Assembly: GCF_025630775.1 (NCBI RefSeq)
Contig: NZ_JAOSZE010000012.1
Coordinates: forward strand, 148,143-212,142
From: Actinoplanes sp. KI2
GTDB lineage: Bacteria > Actinomycetota > Actinomycetes > Mycobacteriales > Micromonosporaceae
Reading direction: 5' to 3'
DNA length: 64,000 bases
Both the position numbers and the translations under genes were made by a program. Of the stretch, positions 44,308 through 50,595 are shown one piece after another. The stretch's first letter is position 1. Each line of letters starts with the position of its first letter. The notes beneath the pieces were generated by a model. That model saw only the letters and a list, made by a program, of their open reading frames with translations, was not told where the DNA came from and did not search any database.

Positions 44308-45818
44308 TTGGCCCCCTGGTCACCGGCGAGCGCCGCGGCAAACCCGCCGCCGCCCGAGCCGGAGGTCGCGCTGCGGGCGCCGAGGCCGATGCCCGAGTAG
44401 ACGTCGGGCCGGCTGCTGCGCAGCACCAGCGCCCAGAGGATGCCGCCGAGCGAGACGACGCCGAAGGCGACCGGCACCACCCAGGTCGGTCCGCTGCCCG
44501 GCTCGACGCCGAAGAGCGTGGAGATGTTGGTGAGGGTCAGGTAGCTCATCACCAGCAGCAGGATGGTGCCGAGGACCGGGGCGCCGATGCGGTGCCAGAA
44601 GTCCTCGCCCTCGGGGCGGCGGGCGAAGTAGCCGATGACCGCGATCGAGCTGACCGTGATCAGCAGCAGCACGCCGATGCCGCCCGCGGTGCCGCCCCAG
44701 AAGAAGAGCTGGACCAGCGGATCCCAGCCGGCCACCGCGTAGATCACGATGATGGTCAGGCCGAGCACGGACTGGGCGAGCGAGCCGTTCTTGGGGGCGC
44801 CGGTGCCGGGCACCGTGCGGCCGAACAGGCGCGGGAGCACGCCCTCGCGACCCAGCGAGAACGTGTACCGGGAAATGATGTTGTGGAACGAGATCATCGC
44901 GGCGATCAGCGAGGTCAGGAACAGCGCGTGGCCCAGGTTCACGGCGGCCGAGCCGAGCCGGTCGGAGGCCACGTTGAAGAACAGGTCCGGGCCCTCCTTG
45001 GTGGCCCGGTCGACCACGTTGTCACCGGCCGCCGAGATCATCGACCAGGACGCGAAGCCGTACAGCACGGCGATCAGCGCGATCGCGATGTAGGTCGCCC
45101 GGGAGACGGTGCGACGGGGGTCGCGGGACTCCTCGGCGAACACCACGGACTGCTCGAAGCCGACGAAGCCGGTGATCGCCATGGCGAGCAGCGCACCCGC
45201 GCCGGTGCCGACCAGGCTGGTGGCGTCGACCGGTGCGGACGAGGCGTGGAAGTTCGGCGAGAAGACGTTGGCGAAGCTGAACACCAGGACCAGGACGATC
45301 TCGGCGACCAGCAGGGTGGCCAGCACCCGGCCGTTGACGGCGACGTCGCGCACACCGAGGATCGCGGTCAGCAGCCAGACGATCAGCGCCAGCTCCCACC
45401 ACTTGATGTCCCAGCCGAACCAGTCCTGGAAGTACACCGCCCCGATGGCGCCGAAACCGCCGTACGAGGCGACCTGGAAGCAGTTGTACGCCAGCAGCGC
45501 CAGCCAGGCCCCGCCGACGCCGAACGGCCGGCCGATGCCCTGCGAGATGTAGGCGTAGAACGCGCCCGCGTTGGCGATGTGCCGGGACATCGCGACGTAG
45601 CCGACCGCGAAGATCGCCAGCACGACGGCCATGGCGAGGAACGCGATCGAGATACTGGTGAGACCGGTGACCGCGATGCCGGTCGGCACGACGCCCGCCA
45701 CCACGGTCAGCGGCGCGGCGGCGGACATGACGAAGAAGACCACCGCGGCGACGCCGAGGCGGTCCTTGGCCAGGGCTGTGGACAGCTGGCTCTGTGGTGG
45801 TGTTGTTGTGCTGGACAC
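44304..45818 (-). CDS. APC-superfamily amino acid/amine permease
   Basis: A 504-residue transporter with about twelve membrane helices. The early F-F-V-M-S-A-A-A-P-L-T-V-V-A-G-V-V-P stretch, the A-N-A-G-A-F-Y-A-Y-I-S-Q-G-I-G motif and G-F-V-G-F-E-Q-S-V-V-F-A-E-E-S-R-D-P are typical of the APC family. A Gly/Ser-rich cytoplasmic C terminus follows. Its stop overlaps the GNAT start by four bases, so the two are one operon: uptake then N-acetylation of an amino acid, amine or similar compound. The substrate is not predictable. Confidence 0.9.
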   Translation of the reverse strand: MSSTTTPPQSQLSTALAKDRLGVAAVVFFVMSAAAPLTVVAGVVPTGIAVTGLTSISIAFLAMAVVLAIFAVGYVAMSRHIANAGAFYAYISQGIGRPFGVGGAWLALLAYNCFQVASYGGFGAIGAVYFQDWFGWDIKWWELALIVWLLTAILGVRDVAVNGRVLATLLVAEIVLVLVFSFANVFSPNFHASSAPVDATSLVGTGAGALLAMAITGFVGFEQSVVFAEESRDPRRTVSRATYIAIALIAVLYGFASWSMISAAGDNVVDRATKEGPDLFFNVASDRLGSAAVNLGHALFLTSLIAAMISFHNIISRYTFSLGREGVLPRLFGRTVPGTGAPKNGSLAQSVLGLTIIVIYAVAGWDPLVQLFFWGGTAGGIGVLLLITVSSIAVIGYFARRPEGEDFWHRIGAPVLGTILLLVMSYLTLTNISTLFGVEPGSGPTWVVPVAFGVVSLGGILWALVLRSSRPDVYSGIGLGARSATSGSGGGGFAAALAGDQGAK

Positions 45819-45879
45819 GTGGGTCTCCGGGTGGGGGTTGAGGGATCAGCGGATTGGGGGGCGGTGGCTTGGGGAGGGG

Positions 45880-46530
45880 TCAGGCGCGCCGGGCCATGAC
45901 GGCGTCGCCCACCGCGGCCTCGGCGTGCGCGACGAGCTCCTGGAGCATGGCCGGGAGGCGGCGCCGGAACTGGTCGAACAGCTGCTCGCGGCCGCGGGCG
46001 TCGAGCGTGATGAAGACGTGCTGGTCGAGGCCGGTGGCCAGGATGAGCCCGGCGAGCACCAGGTCGGAGACGTCGAGCAGCTCACCGCGCCCGATGTAGG
46101 TGCGGATCCGGGTGGCCGGCCAGCCGGCGACCATCGAGTCGGCCGGGACGAACGACACCTTGGAGCCGAGCAGGCCGCGCTTCTCCTGCCGGTGCAGCAG
46201 CCCGGCCCGGGAGAGGCGGCGCTCGACCAGGTCGGTGGCGATGCCGGTGGCCAGGAATGAGATCCAGTCGCGGACGGCCCGGTGGTGGCCCTCACGCAGC
46301 AGTTGGTCGAGAACGGCGGTGGTCGCCGGATCACCGGTCGGCCGATCATCGATCAGCGCCAGCTTCCCGTCGACCAGATCCAGCCGCCGCCAGAACACGA
46401 GCTCGCCGATCAACGCCGCCGCGAGTCCGAGGCCGAGAGTGGCCGGCGTCAGCAGCGACTTGCCCTTGACCGTGTCGTGCGCGGTCAAGAACAGATCATC
46501 GGCGAGGGGTAGCTGCGGCGACGAGGCCAC
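45880..46530 (-). CDS. GPP34 (GOLPH3/Vps74-like) family phosphoprotein
   Basis: A 216-residue member of the GPP34 family, the bacterial relatives of eukaryotic Golgi phosphoprotein 3. It starts L-A-D-D-L-F-L-T-A-H-D, then L-L-T-P-A-T-L-G-L-G-L-A-A-A-L-I-G-E-L; the R-D-W-I-S-F-L and L-V-E-R-R-L blocks follow. GOLPH3 binds phosphatidylinositol 4-phosphate; the role in actinomycetes, where such genes occur in several copies, is not established. AAGGAGG lies seven bases before GTG 46530. It is 61 bases downstream-flanked by the APC gene on the same strand, too far to assume an operon. Confidence 0.9.
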   Translation of the reverse strand: MASSPQLPLADDLFLTAHDTVKGKSLLTPATLGLGLAAALIGELVFWRRLDLVDGKLALIDDRPTGDPATTAVLDQLLREGHHRAVRDWISFLATGIATDLVERRLSRAGLLHRQEKRGLLGSKVSFVPADSMVAGWPATRIRTYIGRGELLDVSDLVLAGLILATGLDQHVFITLDARGREQLFDQFRRRLPAMLQELVAHAEAAVGDAVMARRA

Positions 46531-46916
46531 GGCGAGCCCTCCTTATGTGGTGCGATGACATCCCCGTGGCGACTACCGACCGTAACTTCGGCCAGTCGTC
46601 ACCACCCGTTACCGTGTGCTCCCCCCTGCACAACATCGCGTAGCATGCCAGCGCACCGGGCCGGACGCAACGTCCTTTGCAGAGGCAGTTTCGAGGTCCA
46701 CCGCCCAAAGTGGAAATGCATTCTGGCAAGACGTTCTGACCAGGACTTTCATAAATGTCACTCGTTCGATGTAAAACGAATTTAACGCACGTTCGGAGTA
46801 CCCGAGGCGATCGTGTCGATGGACGCCGATGGATCAACATGGTCGCAATCGACCGATAACGGACGGTGTCGAGCGTGGTCAACTTATACGGAGGGTAATG
46901 TGTGGCGACGGATTAG

Positions 46917-46945
46917 TTGACGGGACAACCAATTCGGCGTACGGT
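46917..46945 (+). promoter_or_regulatory. Candidate -35/-10 promoter of the LigB-type gene
   Basis: TTGACG (46917-46922) and TACGGT (46940-46945) are separated by 17 bases, and the start codon is 36 bases downstream. The spacing is ideal for the main actinobacterial sigma factor. Confidence 0.5.
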
Positions 46946-46956
46946 TGCCGTGTTTG

Positions 46957-46970
46957 GTTGAAGCTTCAAC
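46957..46970. promoter_or_regulatory. Operator palindrome GTTGAAGCTTCAAC
   Basis: A perfect 14-base palindrome directly precedes the GGAGGA ribosome-binding site and lies 12 bases after the candidate -10 box, a position where a bound repressor of MarR type would block transcription. No MarR gene adjoins it. Confidence 0.55.
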
Positions 46971-46980
46971 GGAGGATCCC

Positions 46981-47751
46981 GTGAGCCGCATGCCCGCCCT
47001 GTTCCTGAGCCACGGCGCCCCGCCGCTGGTCGACGACGAGCGCTGGGTCGCCCAGCTGAAGGACCTCGCCGCCGGCCTTCCCCGCCCCCGCGCGATCCTG
47101 ATGGCCTCCGCACATTGGGAGTCCGCGCCGCTGATGCTCGGCGCCACCGAGACCGTCCCGCTGGTCTACGACTTCGGCGGCTTCGAGCGGCGCTACTACG
47201 AGGTGCAGTACCCCGCGCCCGGCGCACCGGCGCTCGCCGACCGGGTCGAGAAGCTGATGCCGGACAGCGAGCACGTCGCCCGCACCGACCGGGGCCTCGA
47301 CCACGGGGCGTACGTCCCGCTGACGGTCATGTACCCCGAGGCGGACATCCCGGTCCTGCAGATGTCGCTGCCCACCCTCGAACCCGACCGCCTGCTCGAG
47401 CTGGGCCGCCGCCTGGCCCCGCTGCGCGACGAGGGCGTCCTGATCGTCGGCTCCGGCTTCACCACGCACGGCCTGCCGTTCCTGCGCGACTGGCGCCCCG
47501 ACGCGACCGCGCCGGGCTGGTCCCGCGAGTTCGACGCCTGGGCCGCCGAGACCCTGGCCCGCGGCGCCGTCGACGAGCTGGCGGACTTCCGCAGCCGCGC
47601 ACCCGGCATGCCCTGGGCCCACCCCACCATCGAGCACTTCGCCCCGATGTTCCTCACCCTGGGCGCGTCCGGCGATCCGACGCTTCCTCCGGACCAGCCG
47701 ATCGACGGCTTCTGGATGGGTCTGGCCAAGCGCTCCTTCCAGGTCGCCTGA
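46981..47751 (+). CDS. LigB-type class III extradiol dioxygenase (DODA/YgiD-like)
   Basis: A 256-residue protein of the 4,5-DOPA-dioxygenase group. Metal-binding and catalytic His residues are in place: L-S-H11-G-A-P-P, S-A-H45-W-E, G-L-D-H108-G-A-Y and F-T-T-H163-G. Y-Y-E-V-Q-Y-P-A-P-G is another family hallmark. Such enzymes open catechol-type rings using Fe(II) or Zn(II); YgiD itself uses L-DOPA. GTG 46981 has GGAGG five bases upstream and is preferred over ATG 46990. A palindrome before the ribosome-binding site suggests repressor control, likely by an aromatic compound. Confidence 0.9.
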   Translation: MSRMPALFLSHGAPPLVDDERWVAQLKDLAAGLPRPRAILMASAHWESAPLMLGATETVPLVYDFGGFERRYYEVQYPAPGAPALADRVEKLMPDSEHVARTDRGLDHGAYVPLTVMYPEADIPVLQMSLPTLEPDRLLELGRRLAPLRDEGVLIVGSGFTTHGLPFLRDWRPDATAPGWSREFDAWAAETLARGAVDELADFRSRAPGMPWAHPTIEHFAPMFLTLGASGDPTLPPDQPIDGFWMGLAKRSFQVA

Positions 47752-47753
47752 CC

Positions 47754-47802
47754 TGCGGCGGGAGCGGAACGGGGATATCACGGCGGGCTCCTGGCCGCCG
47801 CA
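47754..47802 (+). terminator. Imperfect hairpin after the dioxygenase gene
   Basis: TGCGGCGG pairs with CCGCCGCA and, inside it, GGAGC pairs with GCTCC with a small bulge. It lies in the 68 bases between the dioxygenase and the ThrE-like gene and may be a weak terminator. Confidence 0.4.
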
Positions 47803-47819
47803 CCTAAACTTCACGACGG

Positions 47820-49088
47820 ATGACAGAGCCGGGTACCGCCGAGCAGGACCGCCAGCAGGTTCAGCAGTTCCTGCTCGACCTCGGCAGCGCGCTCACGGCC
47901 TCGGGCGAGGCCGTCAACCGCATCGAGGACCATCTGCACCACCTGGCGGTGTCGTACGGCAATCCCCAGGCTCGGGTCAGCGTGCTGCCCACCTACGTGG
48001 CGATCTCGATGGAGCCCGGGCGTCCGGCCGTCCTGGAGTCCACCCGCCGGCTGGCCGGCCATCTGCGGCTCGATCAGACCGCGGCGGTGTTCGAGGTCCT
48101 CAAGGCGGCCGTGTACGGGCGAATCTCGCCCGCGGAGGGCAGTCTGCGGATCCAGGCGATCGGCCGGATGGCGCCGCGCTTCCGGCCCACGGTCAGCGTC
48201 CTCGGCCACGTGGTGCTCACCGTCGGCATCTGCCTGTTGTTGGCGCCGACGTGGGGAGACCTCGTTCTCGCCGGGCTGTTCGGCGCCTTCGTGGGCTGGC
48301 TCAAGCTGCTCGCCCGGCGCTGGGCCAGCATCCGGATGATCCTGCCCGCGGCGGCCGCGTTCGCCGTCGGTGCCGTCACCTTTCTGGTCGTCGGCCGAGG
48401 ATGGGCGCCCGGGGATCTCCGGGCGATGATCCCGCCGTTGGTGACCTTCCTGCCCGGTGCGATGCTCACGATGGCGGTCGTCGAGATCTCCGCCGCCGAG
48501 ATCGTCTCCGGCGCCAGTCGCCTGGTGGCCGGTGGGCTGCAACTCCTGCTGCTGACCTTCGGGATCATCGGCGCCGCCCACGTGGTCGGCCTGCCCTCGC
48601 CGGAACGGCTGGCCGCCTCCGGCGGCCACGAGCTCGGCTGGTGGGCGCCCTGGCTCGGGGTGCTGGTCATCGCGTTCGGCGACTACCTGCACCACTCCGC
48701 CCCGCGCGGCGCCCTCCGGTGGCTCTGCCTTGTCCTCTATGTCGCCTGGGTCGGCCAGTTCCTCGGCGACCAGGTGTTCGGCGGCTACCTCAGCGGCTTC
48801 ATCGGCGCCATCGTCATGACTCCGGTGGCCTGCCTGGTCGAACGGCGCCCGTCCGGACCCCCGGCGCTGGTCTCCTTCATGCCGGCCTTCTGGCTGCTGG
48901 TACCGGGAGCGCTGAGCGTCATCGGGGTCACCAAATACCTGGGCCGGGGCGACCCCGCGGGCGCACAGGAGTTCGTCTCCGCCGTCGGCTCGATGATCGC
49001 GGTCGCGCTCGGCGTGCTCTGCGGCTATCCCCTCTACCGCGCGCTGGCCCGCGGCCGCGCCACGCTCGCGCACCACCGCTTCGCGTAG
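47820..49088 (+). CDS. Threonine/serine exporter ThrE-family protein
   Basis: A 422-residue protein of the ThrE/YjjP-YjjB type in which both halves are fused. The N-terminal cytoplasmic part carries L-G-S-A-L-T-A-S-G-E-A-V-N-R-I-E and L-P-T-Y-V-A-I-S; about ten membrane helices follow from residue 120. Glycine-rich G-L-F-G-A-F-V-G-W-L-K and P-G-A-M-L-T-M-A-V-V-E-I are typical. Corynebacterium ThrE exports threonine and serine by proton antiport; the substrate here is inferred from the family. ATG 47820 lacks a strong ribosome-binding site. Confidence 0.87.
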   Translation: MTEPGTAEQDRQQVQQFLLDLGSALTASGEAVNRIEDHLHHLAVSYGNPQARVSVLPTYVAISMEPGRPAVLESTRRLAGHLRLDQTAAVFEVLKAAVYGRISPAEGSLRIQAIGRMAPRFRPTVSVLGHVVLTVGICLLLAPTWGDLVLAGLFGAFVGWLKLLARRWASIRMILPAAAAFAVGAVTFLVVGRGWAPGDLRAMIPPLVTFLPGAMLTMAVVEISAAEIVSGASRLVAGGLQLLLLTFGIIGAAHVVGLPSPERLAASGGHELGWWAPWLGVLVIAFGDYLHHSAPRGALRWLCLVLYVAWVGQFLGDQVFGGYLSGFIGAIVMTPVACLVERRPSGPPALVSFMPAFWLLVPGALSVIGVTKYLGRGDPAGAQEFVSAVGSMIAVALGVLCGYPLYRALARGRATLAHHRFA

Positions 49089-49127
49089 GCCGAGGCCGTA
49101 CGACGGCGTTGCCAGGAAGTTTCCAGG

Positions 49128-49165
49128 CGAAGCGGGGACAATTCAAGGGAATCACCCCGCTTTCG
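49128..49165 (+). other. Leader stem-loop upstream of terC-like gene
   Basis: CGAAGCGGGG pairs with CCCCGCTTTCG (one bulged base) around a 17-base loop, ending seven bases before the GGAGG of the TerC gene. Its closeness to the ribosome-binding site makes it a candidate terminator for the ThrE-like gene or a translational leader structure. Confidence 0.45.
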
Positions 49166-49183
49166 AGGCTCGGAGGTTCCCTG

Positions 49184-50197
49184 TTGCTGGAGGTCACCGC
49201 GCTCGGCTGGACGTTGACCATCGGTGTCATCGTCGCCCTGCTCGCCCTCGACCTGACCCTCGGCGTGCTGCGCCCGCACGCCGTCGGCTTCCGTGAGGCG
49301 GCTGCCTGGTCCGCGTTCTACATCGCGGTGGCGGTCGCGTTCGGCCTCGTCTTCGCCGGCGTGGTGGGCTGGGATTTCGGCGCTCAATACTTCGCCGGGT
49401 ACATCGTCGAGAAGAGTCTCTCGGTCGACAACCTGTTCGTCTTCGTGATCATCATGACCACGTTCGCGGTGCCGGAGAAATATCAGCAGGAGGTGCTGAC
49501 CTTCGGCATCATCATCGCGCTGGCACTGCGGGTCGTGTTCATCGCGCTCGGCGCCACCCTGCTCAACCTGTTCTCGTTCATGTTCCTGGTGTTCGGCGTC
49601 CTGCTGATCTGGACGGCGATCCAGCTGTTCCGGCACCGCGACCAGGATCCGGATGTCGAGGACAACGTGCTGGTCCGGGCCGGCCGCCGGTTCCTGCCGC
49701 TGACCGACGACTACGTCGGCGGCAAGATGTTCACCCGGGTCGACGGGCGCCGGATGGTCACCCCGCTGTTCCTGGTGCTGATCGCGATCGGCAGCTCGGA
49801 CCTGCTGTTCGCACTCGACTCGATCCCCGCGGTGTTCGGCGTGACCAGCGAGGCGTACATCGTCCTCGTCGCGAACGCGTTCGCGCTGCTCGGCCTGCGT
49901 GCCCTGTTCTTCCTGGTGAAGGGCCTGCTCGACCGGCTGGTCTACCTGTCGACGGGGCTGTCGGTGATCCTCGCCTTCATCGGCGTCAAGCTGGTGCTGC
50001 ACTGGGCGCACGAGGACATCAGCCATGCGGTGCCCGAGATCGGCATCGGCCTGTCCCTCGTCGTGATCGTGCTGGTCCTGGCCATCACCACGGTGGCCAG
50101 CCTGCTGAAGATACGGAAAGACCCGGACACCGTGGCCCACGCGGGCAGTGTCCGGGCCCATTCGGCGGGTGCCGAGGAGGAGCGTCAGCCGAGGTAG
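49184..50197 (+). CDS. TerC-family integral membrane protein
   Basis: A 337-residue TerC/Alx protein with about nine membrane helices. The hallmark S-L-S-V-D-N-L-F-V-F-V-I-I is near residue 70, and S-S-D-L-L-F-A-L-D-S-I-P-A-V-F-G carries the second acidic motif; the paired Asp residues are metal-binding in the family. TerC/Alx proteins move manganese or calcium and support metal loading of exported proteins; tellurite resistance is an older name. TTG 49184 follows GGAGG by seven bases and is preferred. The 3' end overlaps the convergent small gene by 13 bases. Confidence 0.9.
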   Translation: MLEVTALGWTLTIGVIVALLALDLTLGVLRPHAVGFREAAAWSAFYIAVAVAFGLVFAGVVGWDFGAQYFAGYIVEKSLSVDNLFVFVIIMTTFAVPEKYQQEVLTFGIIIALALRVVFIALGATLLNLFSFMFLVFGVLLIWTAIQLFRHRDQDPDVEDNVLVRAGRRFLPLTDDYVGGKMFTRVDGRRMVTPLFLVLIAIGSSDLLFALDSIPAVFGVTSEAYIVLVANAFALLGLRALFFLVKGLLDRLVYLSTGLSVILAFIGVKLVLHWAHEDISHAVPEIGIGLSLVVIVLVLAITTVASLLKIRKDPDTVAHAGSVRAHSAGAEEERQPR

Positions 50198-50442
50198 CCA
50201 CCGAGCCCGGCGGTCTGCCGGAGCTGGGACTGCTGGCGCTGGACGTCCTGGCGGTAGAGGATGGCGCGGATCTGAGCGGTCTCCGGGTCGCTGTGCCGGC
50301 TCAGGAGCTCGTCGAGCTCGGCACGCTCGGAGGTGGAGCGGAACGACGCCAGCTCGTCGGCGAGCCGGCGGTTGGCGAGGCGGATGGTCCGGCGGTTCGC
50401 CATGGCCGTGCGGATGTCGCGAAGCCGGGACGAGAGCTGCAT
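50185..50442 (-). CDS. Small coiled protein, unrecognised
   Basis: An 85-residue protein with no recognised family. It is charged and Arg/Leu-rich, with heptad-like spacing (L-A-D-E-L-A-S-F-R, R-A-E-L-D-E-L-L-S-R-H) that predicts two helices, then a Gln/Arg-rich segment and a glycine-rich end. It has no signal peptide or membrane helix. ATG 50442 has GAGGAGA nine bases upstream, a far better site than that for ATG 50481. It converges with and overlaps the TerC gene by 13 bases. The good translation signal makes it likely real. Confidence 0.65.
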   Translation of the reverse strand: MQLSSRLRDIRTAMANRRTIRLANRRLADELASFRSTSERAELDELLSRHSDPETAQIRAILYRQDVQRQQSQLRQTAGLGGYLG

Positions 50443-50595
50443 GACCGGTGTTCTCCTCAACGGATCGTAGTTCTTGTTCATTAGCTACAACGATCCACGG
50501 CGAACGCTTCATCCCCAAATCAAGCAGGTAAAACTCTGCTTACACGGTGATCCGGCACACGTGACGGGGGTTACTCTCCGTCGACAGTGGGCAGC
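50443..50595. other. Intergenic region, small protein / LuxR gene 3' end
   Basis: This 153-base gap contains the promoter of the small protein and a small hairpin (AAGCAG 50522-50527 with CTGCTT 50536-50541) that may end the LuxR-type transcript. No gene is seen. Confidence 0.4.

Larger units (their letters stand above)
46531..46980. promoter_or_regulatory. Divergent regulatory region, GPP34 / LigB
   Basis: This 450-base gap has a lower-GC core (about 46690-46800) and no convincing gene; short open frames lack ribosome-binding sites and typical codon use. The left end holds the GPP34 leader, and the right end holds the dioxygenase promoter and operator listed separately. An unrecognised small RNA is possible in the central part. 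Confidence 0.5.

Noticed and set aside
46496..46882. Possible 128-residue minus-strand gene in the GPP34/LigB gap
   Set aside because: No ribosome-binding site, Cys/His/Arg-rich odd composition, overlaps the GPP34 leader and start.
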